Source: RGIG4079 sp045596365 (GTDB lineage Bacteria; Bacteroidota; Bacteroidia; Bacteroidales; Muribaculaceae). Taken from it: a stretch of 64,000 bases of DNA. The translations under genes and the position numbers were made by a program. Positions 44,136-51,668 of this stretch are shown one piece after another; the first letter of the stretch is position 1, and the number at the start of each line of letters is the position of its first letter. The notes under the pieces are model-generated. The model worked only from the letters and a program-made list of their open reading frames with translations. It made no database searches and was not told where the DNA came from. The DNA is taken from NCBI GenBank assembly GCA_045596365.1, contig JAZOCE010000024.1:102822-166821 (forward strand). The letters are read 5' to 3'.

Positions 44136-45244
44136 TCAATTTTTGATGCTATGGGTTCAAAACAGCCATCGGCCACCTCCCACATGCGGTAGTCTCCGCC
44201 TGTGCGAGCCATGATTTCATCTAAGTGAGTACGATTGGTATCGGTAATAAATATCTGTCCGAAAGATGATTGTGTAACGACCTCCATGATGCGTTCCACG
44301 CGCGAGGCATCAAGTTTGTCAAATATATCATCAAGCAACAGCAATGGTTTCATTCCTGCCGCCTGATGCAGAAAATCATATTGTGCCAATCGTAAAGCGA
44401 TAGTATAGGTCTTACATTGTCCCTGCGAGCCCGTGCGACGCATGGGCATTCCAGACAGCTCCATTTCTATGTCATCGCGATGGGGTCCTACGGTGGTATA
44501 TTTCACAATTTCGTCATGACGGCGTGCCTCATCAAGCAATTTTTCCATTGTTGCTCCTTCGCTATTTAACGAACTGCGATAGCTCAAATGCACCACTTCA
44601 TTATCACCGGCAATGGCACGATAATATTTATCAAACATCACCATCAACTGCTCTACCCACCGACTACGCGCTTTGTGAATATACTCAGCTGCCATACTCA
44701 TGGTTATTTCCACTGCGAGATATAATCCATGATCAACTGCACCATCACGCAATAATTTGTTGCGTTGTTCAAGGCATCGATTATATCTTATCAGTTCGTC
44801 AAGATAGCGATGATCACTCTGCGATATCACCATATCCATAAGACGGCGACGCTCCTCGCTTCCTCCACGTATCAAGTCAATATCTTGAGGCGACACCATC
44901 ACAAGAGGAAAACTTCCGATGTGAGCGCTAAGCTTCTGATATTCTTTACCCTTGCGTTTCAGTGATTTGCGTTTATTTTTAGCAAATCCTAATGATAATT
45001 CCTCCTCGATGTCGCGACGTAGGTAACGTCCTTGAACAAGGCTATATTTCTCACCTCGTTTCAACAACAATGAGTCGTGAACGCCCGAAAAGCTCTTGCA
45101 AAAGCTCAAATAATATATAGCGTCAAGCAGATTGCTTTTCCCCATACCATTGTTCCCCAAGAAACAATTCACCTTGGGCGAGAACTCAAGTCGAGCTTCC
45201 GCAATGTTTTTAAAATTGTTTATTGACAGACTCTGCAACAGCAT
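44132..45244 (-). CDS. recF: DNA replication/repair protein RecF
   Basis: This 370-residue SMC-like ATPase has Walker A in GNNGMGKSN, the ABC signature region around TGSQGQCKT and Walker B with LLLDDIFDKLD. It helps load RecA onto gapped DNA. Its ATG shares one base with the stop of the upstream carbamoyltransferase gene (TAATG), and its stop overlaps the DUF721 gene, so the three are translationally linked. Confidence 0.96.
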   Translation of the reverse strand: MLLQSLSINNFKNIAEARLEFSPKVNCFLGNNGMGKSNLLDAIYYLSFCKSFSGVHDSLLLKRGEKYSLVQGRYLRRDIEEELSLGFAKNKRKSLKRKGKEYQKLSAHIGSFPLVMVSPQDIDLIRGGSEERRRLMDMVISQSDHRYLDELIRYNRCLEQRNKLLRDGAVDHGLYLAVEITMSMAAEYIHKARSRWVEQLMVMFDKYYRAIAGDNEVVHLSYRSSLNSEGATMEKLLDEARRHDEIVKYTTVGPHRDDIEMELSGMPMRRTGSQGQCKTYTIALRLAQYDFLHQAAGMKPLLLLDDIFDKLDASRVERIMEVVTQSSFGQIFITDTNRTHLDEIMARTGGDYRMWEVADGCFEPIASKIE

Positions 45245-46200
45245 TATTGTAATCCTTCAAGGATGCGTTTAAGAACAACTTGTGCCGAAATTTCGCGATT
45301 GGCAGCTTCGGGAATAACGATTGAGCGTTCACTCTCAATCACATCATCGCTGACAATCATGTTACGACGCACAGGCAGACAGTGCATAAAATAGGCATTG
45401 TTGGTCAATGCCATTTTTTCGGCAGTAACTGTCCATGAGCGATCTTGACTCAACACCTTACCATAGTTAGGATCGGCATATGCACTCCAGTTCTTAGCAT
45501 ACACAAAATCAGCTCCTGCAAGCGCTTTATCTTGGTCATATTCAACTCGTGCATTACCCACAAATTGAGGGTCCAGTTCATATCCCTTCGGATGAGTAAT
45601 TACAAATTCATAACCTGTTGCATTTATCCATTCAGCAAATGAATTGGGTACAGCCTGTGGCAATGCCTTGGGATGAGGAGCCCATGTCATTACAATCTTA
45701 GGACGCTCAACTGTTTTAAACTCTTCGATAGTAATCAAGTCGGCAAATGATTGCAATGGATGGCGTGTAGCTGCTTCCATTGAGAACACAGGACGACCTG
45801 AATATTTTATGAATTGGTTGATGATTTTTTCTTCGTAGTCATCCTGCTTTGACTCAAAACGTGCAAACGAGCGTACACCGATAACATCGCAATAACACCC
45901 CATCACAGGAATTGCTTCAAGAAGGTGTTCAGGCTTATCGCCGTCCATGATTACGCCACGCTCAGTCTCCAATTTCCATGCACCTTGATTTACGTCAAGA
46001 ACGATAACGTTCATGCCAAGATTAAGAGCGGCCTTTTGTGTGCTCAAACGGGTGCGCAACGATGAATTGAAAAATATCATTAGAAGTGTCTTGTTCTCGC
46101 CCAAATGTTTATAAGCAAAGCGATTGGCTTTAACTTCAAATGCTTCTTTAACGGCGTCTTGCAGATTGCCTATATCATTTACTGTTGTAAAATTTCTCAT
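45244..46200 (-). CDS. argF': N-succinyl-L-ornithine carbamoyltransferase
   Basis: The 318-residue protein keeps carbamoyl phosphate loop SSLRTRLST and HCLPVRRNM. Residue 90 is Pro, in MDGDKPEHLLEA. Structural work on the Bacteroides fragilis enzyme showed that Pro90 distinguishes the succinylornithine form from the acetylornithine form, which has Glu there. It carbamoylates N-succinylornithine in arginine synthesis. It shares a base overlap with recF, and has its own promoter box overlapping the der terminator. Confidence 0.95.
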   Translation of the reverse strand: MRNFTTVNDIGNLQDAVKEAFEVKANRFAYKHLGENKTLLMIFFNSSLRTRLSTQKAALNLGMNVIVLDVNQGAWKLETERGVIMDGDKPEHLLEAIPVMGCYCDVIGVRSFARFESKQDDYEEKIINQFIKYSGRPVFSMEAATRHPLQSFADLITIEEFKTVERPKIVMTWAPHPKALPQAVPNSFAEWINATGYEFVITHPKGYELDPQFVGNARVEYDQDKALAGADFVYAKNWSAYADPNYGKVLSQDRSWTVTAEKMALTNNAYFMHCLPVRRNMIVSDDVIESERSIVIPEAANREISAQVVLKRILEGLQ

Positions 46201-46247
46201 GTCGTTTTAATTTTTCAAAATTTTCTTGCAAGTTACTCAATAAATTG

Positions 46248-46255
46248 CAAATATA
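46248..46255 (-). promoter_or_regulatory. Minus-7 box (TATATTTG) of the carbamoyltransferase-recF operon
   Basis: TATATTTG on the minus strand, 47 bases before the ATG, overlaps the T-run of the der terminator. Confidence 0.6.
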
Positions 46256-46257
46256 CA

Positions 46258-46287
46258 AAAGCCACTCTGATGTTCTCGAGTGGCTTT
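46258..46287 (-). terminator. Terminator of der
   Basis: A 10-bp stem (46258-46267 with 46278-46287) has a 10-base loop. Read on the minus strand it leads into TTTTG, seven bases after the der stop. Confidence 0.85.
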
Positions 46288-46293
46288 ATATAT

Positions 46294-47613
46294 TTATTTT
46301 TCTCGCATGAAGACGTTGATGGGGGTACCGGAGAATTCCCAACTTTCACGTATTTTATTTTCCAAGTAACGACGATAAGGCTCTTTAACCCATTGTGGGA
46401 GATTACAGAAGAAGATAAATGTTGGTACAGTAGAGCCTTTCAGCATTGTGATATATTTAATCTTAACATATTTTCCTTTGTTTGCAGGTGGCGGATATGC
46501 TTCGATGAATTCTTGCATTACAGTGTTTAGTTGAGATGTTGGCACTGTGCGTTTACGGTTTTCATAAACTTTCAATGCTGTTTCAAGCACTTTGAAGATG
46601 CGTTGTTTAGTGAGCGCCGATGTGAAGATGATGGGGAAGTCGGTAAATGGAGCAAATCGTTCGCGAATTGCTGCTTCATAGCAACGTATTGCCTCATTTG
46701 ATTTATCTTCTACAAGGTCCCATTTGTTTACACACACTACGAGCCCTTTTTTGTTCTTTTGAATGAGCGAGAAAATGTTGGTGTCCTGGCTCTCAATACC
46801 ACGTGTTGCGTCAATCATCAAAATACACACATCTGAGGCTTCGATGGCACGAATACTACGAATTACCGAATAATATTCAATATCTTCATTTACTTTGTTT
46901 TTCTTGCGGATACCTGCAGTGTCAACAAGATAGAAATCAAAGCCATATTTGTTGTATCTGGTGTATATGCTATCGCGTGTTGTTCCGGCAATGTCGGTAA
47001 CGATGTGTCGTTCTTCTCCTATGAATGAGTTTACCAGTGATGATTTACCGGCATTTGGTCGCCCAACAATTGTAAAACGTGGAATATCGTCGAGTTCATC
47101 CTCTTCGTCATCGATTTTCTCTGGCATACGTTTTACTATCTCATCAAGAAGGTCGCCAGTTCCAAATCCGCTTACGGCAGAAACAGGATATGGATCACCA
47201 AGTCCAAGACTATAAAACTCCGCAATGTTGTAAATCCATTCATTAGAATCGACCTTGTTGGCAACAAGAAGAATTGGCTTTGTTGATTTGCGAAGGATTT
47301 CTGCAACATGGTCATCCAAGTCAGTAACACCATTCATAGCATCAACGACAAACAAGATAACATCGCTTTGCTCAATGGCAAGAGCCACTTGCTTGTTTAT
47401 TTCTCCTTCAAATATATCTTCGGAGTTGACAACCCATCCTCCGGTGTCAACAATAGAGAATTCTTTTCCTGCCCAATCGACTTTACCATATTGACGGTCG
47501 CGAGTTGTTCCTGCTGTTCCGTCAACGATGGCTGTTCGAGTTTCTGTCAAACGATTGAAAAGGGTGGATTTTCCCACATTGGGGCGTCCCACAATAGCTA
47601 TAAGTTGTCCCAT
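46294..47613 (-). CDS. der: Ribosome-associated GTPase Der (EngA)
   Basis: The 439-residue protein has two tandem GTPase domains with P-loops GRPNVGKST and GRPNAGKSS, both with DTGGW/DTAGI-type switch motifs, and a C-terminal KH-like domain ending in VFMREK. It is needed for 50S ribosome assembly. A start at 47634 is excluded because that codon is TTG and it would overlap the promoter box. The start is MGQLIAIVGRPN at 47613. Confidence 0.96.
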   Translation of the reverse strand: MGQLIAIVGRPNVGKSTLFNRLTETRTAIVDGTAGTTRDRQYGKVDWAGKEFSIVDTGGWVVNSEDIFEGEINKQVALAIEQSDVILFVVDAMNGVTDLDDHVAEILRKSTKPILLVANKVDSNEWIYNIAEFYSLGLGDPYPVSAVSGFGTGDLLDEIVKRMPEKIDDEEDELDDIPRFTIVGRPNAGKSSLVNSFIGEERHIVTDIAGTTRDSIYTRYNKYGFDFYLVDTAGIRKKNKVNEDIEYYSVIRSIRAIEASDVCILMIDATRGIESQDTNIFSLIQKNKKGLVVCVNKWDLVEDKSNEAIRCYEAAIRERFAPFTDFPIIFTSALTKQRIFKVLETALKVYENRKRTVPTSQLNTVMQEFIEAYPPPANKGKYVKIKYITMLKGSTVPTFIFFCNLPQWVKEPYRRYLENKIRESWEFSGTPINVFMREK

Positions 47614-47631
47614 ATTAGTTATTTTACACTG

Positions 47632-47639
47632 CAAAGTTA
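47632..47639 (-). promoter_or_regulatory. Minus-7 box (TAACTTTG) of der
   Basis: TAACTTTG on the minus strand lies 18 bases before the der ATG. Confidence 0.6.
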
Positions 47640-47682
47640 CAAAATTAATGCTTAATGTACTATAACGATGAAGACAAAATAA

Positions 47683-47706
47683 AAGTGGCGGGAATTCCCG
47701 CCACTT
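47683..47706 (-). terminator. Terminator of the frdCAB operon
   Basis: A perfect 24-base palindrome with AAGTGGCGGG arms is followed on the minus strand by TTTATTTTG. It lies 25 bases after the frdB stop. Confidence 0.92.
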
Positions 47707-47730
47707 ACAATATCAAAAAGAACTGATTGA

Positions 47731-48480
47731 TTAGTCTTTGATTTTTGCTTTGATGAATTCGCGGTTTAGGCGTGCAATGTTGCTTAGAGAAATGTTCTTA
47801 GGACATTCAGCAGCACATGCACCTGTGTTAGTACAGTTACCAAATCCAAGTTCATCCATTCGTTTTACCATTGCACGAGCACGACGAGCACGTTCTACTT
47901 GTCCTTGTGGGAGTAGCGCAAATTGGCTCACTTTTGCTGATACAAATAGCATTGCCGAACCATTCTTACATGCAGCAACACAAGCACCACAACCGATACA
48001 AGTAGCAGCGTCCATTGCCAAGTCAGCAGCCTCCTTAGAAATAGGAAGAGCGTTTGCATCTTGTGCACCACCGCAATTGAATGACACGTAACCACCTGCT
48101 TGTTGGATTTTGTCAAAAGCATTGCGGTCAACCATCAAGTCTTTAATTACAGGGAATGCAGCAGAACGCCAAGGTTCAACAGTGATAGTTTCGCCATCTT
48201 TGAAGCGACGCATGTAGAGCTGACATGTAGTTGCTCCTGTTGCAGGACCATGTGGGTGTCCATTGATGTATAGAGAACACATACCGCAGATACCTTCGCG
48301 GCAGTCGTGGTCAAACACGATAGGTTCCTCACCTTTCTCAACGAGTTGTTCGTTGAGGATGTCGAGGGTTTCAAGGAACGAGGTGTCGGTGTCGGTAGCG
48401 ACAGTATAAGTCTTGAATTGACCTTGCTCCTTTGGTCCGGCCTGACGCCAAACCTTTAAGTTTACAGTTATATTTGCCAT
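47731..48480 (-). CDS. frdB: Fumarate reductase/succinate dehydrogenase iron-sulfur subunit
   Basis: The 249-residue protein has the [2Fe-2S] ligands Cys60, Cys65, Cys68 and Cys86 (CREGICGMC), then the [4Fe-4S]/[3Fe-4S] ferredoxin part with CIGCGACVAACKN and CTNTGACAAECPKN. It passes electrons between the flavoprotein and the cytochrome b subunit. It is third in the operon, 18 bases after frdA. Confidence 0.96.
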   Translation of the reverse strand: MANITVNLKVWRQAGPKEQGQFKTYTVATDTDTSFLETLDILNEQLVEKGEEPIVFDHDCREGICGMCSLYINGHPHGPATGATTCQLYMRRFKDGETITVEPWRSAAFPVIKDLMVDRNAFDKIQQAGGYVSFNCGGAQDANALPISKEAADLAMDAATCIGCGACVAACKNGSAMLFVSAKVSQFALLPQGQVERARRARAMVKRMDELGFGNCTNTGACAAECPKNISLSNIARLNREFIKAKIKD

Positions 48481-48498
48481 TGGAGTTTTTTCTAATTG

Positions 48499-50463
48499 TT
48501 ATGACTTATAGTTACGAGTTTGAACCTTGATAGCTTCGTATTCGAGTGGTTCTTTGATGAGAGTAGGTTCAGCATTATCATCGCCTTCATAGTTCCAACA
48601 TGCAACATAGAAGTAGTTGGCGTCATCACGCATAGCTTCACCTTCTTCAGTTTGGAATTCTTCGCGGAAGTGACCACCACAGCTTTCGTTGCGGTTAAGG
48701 GCATCATAAGCGATGAGTTCACCCATAGTGATAAAGTCTTTCAAGCGGAATGCTTTGTCTAGTTCGACATTCATACCGTTGCCGGCTTCACCTGGAACAA
48801 AGAGGTTAGATTCAAATTCTTTGCGAAGTGCTTTCAACTTGCCAAGGGCATCTTCAAGACCTTCTTTTGTACGAGCCATACCAACAAGATCCCAAAGGAT
48901 GTGTCCAAGTTCTTTGTGGATAGAGTCAACTGAACGTTTACCCTTGATGTTAAGAAGAGCTTGTTCTGCTTCGATACATTGTTTTTCTGCTTCGTCAAAT
49001 TCCGGAGTATCAGTTTGGAAATGAGGAACAGTGATTTGGTCAGAAAGATAGTTTTGTATAGTGAATGGAAGCACGAAGTAACCATCGGCAAGACCTTGCA
49101 TAAGAGCAGATGCGCCAAGACGGTTAGCACCGTGGTCAGAGAAGTTACATTCACCGATAGCAAATAGACCCTTGATTGATGTTTGAAGTTCGTAGTCAAC
49201 CCAGATACCCCCCATAGTATAGTGGATAGCAGGATAGATCATCATTGGTTCTTCATAAGGAGAAACGTCAGTGATTTCTTCATACATGTCGAAGAGGTTG
49301 CCATAACGTTGAGCAACTGCATCTTTACCAAGACGGTTGATAGCTTCACTAAAGTCAAGGAATACGGCAAGACCGGTGTTGTTTACACCAAATCCTTTAT
49401 CGCAGCGTTCTTTAGCTGCACGAGAAGCAACGTCACGAGGTACAAGGTTACCAAATGCTGGGTAACGGCGTTCCAAGTAGTAGTCGCGGTCTTCTTCAGG
49501 TATTTGAGAGCCTTTGAGTGTTCCTTCTTGAAGTTTTTTAGCGTCTTCAAGTTTTTTAGGTACCCAGATGCGTCCGTCGTTACGGAGAGATTCTGACATA
49601 AGAGTCAATTTAGATTGTTTGTCTCCGTGAACAGGGATACATGTTGGGTGAATTTGTACATATGCAGGGTTAGCAAACCAAGCACCTTTACGGTAGCAAG
49701 CCATAGCAGCACTACAGTTACATGCCATTGCGTTGGTAGAAAGGAAGAATGCATTACCATAACCACCAGTAGCGATAACTACAGCGTGAGCAGCAAAGCG
49801 TTCAAATTTACCTGTTACCAAGTTTTTAGCGATGATACCGCGAGCGCGACCATCGATCATTACGACATCGTGCATTTCGTAACGGTTGTAGCTCTTAACT
49901 TTGCCAAGTTCGATTTGGCGGTTAAGTGAAGAGTAAGCACCGAGAAGAAGTTGTTGACCTGTTTGTCCTTTAGCGTAGAAAGTACGTGATACTTGAGCGC
50001 CACCGAAAGAACGGTTAGCAAGCAAACCGCCATATTCGCGAGCGAAAGGAACACCTTGAGCAACGCATTGGTCGATGATGTTGTTCGCTACTTCAGCAAG
50101 ACGATAAACGTTAGCTTCGCGAGCACGATAGTCTCCACCTTTTACAGTATCATAGAATAGACGATAAACTGAGTCACCGTCATTTTGATAGTTCTTAGCA
50201 GCATTGATACCACCTTGTGCAGCGATAGAGTGAGCACGACGAGGTGAATCTTGGATATTGAAATTGAGCACGTTGAAGCCCATTTCAGCAAGTGTAGAAG
50301 CTGCTGATGCTCCTGCAAGACCGGTACCTACAACGATGATGTCAAGGCGACGTTTGTTAGCCGGGTTAACAAGCTTTTGATGAGCTTTATAGTTGGTCCA
50401 TTTCTCTGCAACAGGACCTGCCGGTATTTTAGAATCGACTGTGATATTTTTATTTTCTGCCAT
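48499..50463 (-). CDS. frdA: Fumarate reductase/succinate dehydrogenase flavoprotein subunit
   Basis: This 654-residue protein has the FAD-binding GTGLAGASAA loop, the covalent-FAD His in RRAHSIAAQGGINA, and active-site segments HPTCIP and NRLGASALMQG. It is the 650-residue long form typical of the di-haem cytochrome class used for fumarate respiration in Bacteroides. It converts fumarate to succinate. It lies 5 bases after frdC. Confidence 0.96.
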   Translation of the reverse strand: MAENKNITVDSKIPAGPVAEKWTNYKAHQKLVNPANKRRLDIIVVGTGLAGASAASTLAEMGFNVLNFNIQDSPRRAHSIAAQGGINAAKNYQNDGDSVYRLFYDTVKGGDYRAREANVYRLAEVANNIIDQCVAQGVPFAREYGGLLANRSFGGAQVSRTFYAKGQTGQQLLLGAYSSLNRQIELGKVKSYNRYEMHDVVMIDGRARGIIAKNLVTGKFERFAAHAVVIATGGYGNAFFLSTNAMACNCSAAMACYRKGAWFANPAYVQIHPTCIPVHGDKQSKLTLMSESLRNDGRIWVPKKLEDAKKLQEGTLKGSQIPEEDRDYYLERRYPAFGNLVPRDVASRAAKERCDKGFGVNNTGLAVFLDFSEAINRLGKDAVAQRYGNLFDMYEEITDVSPYEEPMMIYPAIHYTMGGIWVDYELQTSIKGLFAIGECNFSDHGANRLGASALMQGLADGYFVLPFTIQNYLSDQITVPHFQTDTPEFDEAEKQCIEAEQALLNIKGKRSVDSIHKELGHILWDLVGMARTKEGLEDALGKLKALRKEFESNLFVPGEAGNGMNVELDKAFRLKDFITMGELIAYDALNRNESCGGHFREEFQTEEGEAMRDDANYFYVACWNYEGDDNAEPTLIKEPLEYEAIKVQTRNYKS

Positions 50464-50468
50464 ATCGA

Positions 50469-51455
50469 TTAGTTATTAGCGGATTGTTCTTGATTATCAA
50501 TTGCTACAGAGTCATTAGCTGCTGTTTCGTTATTGTTAACAATTTCTTCAGCAGGAACTACTACGGGAGCAACCGGTTTAGTGCATAAAGAATCGAGACT
50601 TTGAGCTGTTTTTTGGAATTCAGCTTGAAGTTCTTGCATTTTCTGCATTGCTTCAGGATCAAATTGTCCTTTTGCGTTCATTTGGATTTCTTGTGCTTTT
50701 TCTTGGAAATGTTCAAGAACGATAGCTTTGTATTGTCCTTTTAGCTCAGTGTTGTAAAGGTATTCACCTTGGTTAGCTTGGTAAGTGAACCATCCTGCTT
50801 GAACGATGAAAAGACCTATTACAAGAGTTGTCCAAACACAAGAAATCTTTTTAAGACGTGGCAACCAAGTATTGTTGTTCCATCCTGCTGATTGGAACAT
50901 TGACCAAAAACCATGGTTCATGTGGAACCAAAGAGCAATGAACCCAATTATGTAAACAACAGGGGTCCACCAACTTTGGAATGCAAATTGAATAAACAAT
51001 GATCCTGCTGTTACAGGGATTGAAGCACCTTCGGCAGTTGTGTAGAAGTGGTTGCCGATGATTTCTTGCCATTGCATTTTATACCAAAATTGGATAAAGT
51101 GAACGACCATGAATGCTACAACAACAATACCGAGAACGAGCATGTTTTTAGATGACCATTCTACAGATTTGGGTGTAGAAGTTACTGCATAGCGGTTATT
51201 ACCGCGTGCCTTACGGTTTTGAATGGTAAGGATAAATGCATACAAAATGTGTACAACGAACAAAAGAGCCAAACCGGCACAAGCAACCAATGCATACCAA
51301 TTTGCGCCAAGGAAAGCACAAACTGAATTATAGGCTGCAGGCCAAAGAATAGCCACAGAGTTCATCAGCACGTGAAACGTAACGAATAGGACAAGGCATG
51401 CTCCGGTAATAGACATAAGGAGCTTCCTACCTATAGATGAGCTTTTTAACCACAT
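50469..51455 (-). CDS. frdC: Fumarate reductase cytochrome b subunit with extended C-terminus
   Basis: This 328-residue protein has five membrane helices (starts about residues 12, 50, 105, 160 and 210) and haem-coordinating His in the helices, as in the Wolinella-type di-haem subunit. It takes electrons from menaquinol. Family members are usually near 220-260 residues. Here about 95 extra residues follow the last helix, a helical Gln/Glu/Lys-rich stretch and an Asn/Val-rich end. Because the fifth helix leaves the C-terminus outside, the tail should lie in the periplasm. The role of the tail is unknown. Confidence 0.9.
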   Translation of the reverse strand: MWLKSSSIGRKLLMSITGACLVLFVTFHVLMNSVAILWPAAYNSVCAFLGANWYALVACAGLALLFVVHILYAFILTIQNRKARGNNRYAVTSTPKSVEWSSKNMLVLGIVVVAFMVVHFIQFWYKMQWQEIIGNHFYTTAEGASIPVTAGSLFIQFAFQSWWTPVVYIIGFIALWFHMNHGFWSMFQSAGWNNNTWLPRLKKISCVWTTLVIGLFIVQAGWFTYQANQGEYLYNTELKGQYKAIVLEHFQEKAQEIQMNAKGQFDPEAMQKMQELQAEFQKTAQSLDSLCTKPVAPVVVPAEEIVNNNETAANDSVAIDNQEQSANN

Positions 51456-51519
51456 AAAAGTTAGAAAAATTTAGTTATTAATTGAGTTTATTATAAGTTA
51501 CTATTGTTCTAATTAACTG

Positions 51520-51527
51520 CAAATTTA
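51520..51527 (-). promoter_or_regulatory. Minus-7 box (TAAATTTG) of frdCAB
   Basis: TAAATTTG on the minus strand, 64 bases before the frdC ATG. Confidence 0.5.
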
Positions 51528-51590
51528 ATGTAAATAAAGGTTGTTGCCAAGATTTAAAGAAAAAATTCTATAAACTTTGTCGTTTTTTTG

Positions 51591-51598
51591 TAAATTTG
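51591..51598 (+). promoter_or_regulatory. Minus-7 box (TAAATTTG) of the glucosaminidase gene
   Basis: TAAATTTG lies 70 bases before the ATG. A 7-bp hairpin (51617-51623 with 51630-51636, CTCAAAA/TTTTGAG) sits in the leader. Confidence 0.5.
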
Positions 51599-51668
51599 TA
51601 CAATAAATTAAATCGCCTCAAAAGGTGCTTTTTGAGAATTAACTAAAATATCTAATATCATTAATAAA

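Noticed and set aside
49183..49596. 137-residue plus-strand frame inside frdA
   Set aside because: It is antisense to a fully conserved frdA segment and rich in Phe, Val and Ser as expected for a shadow frame.
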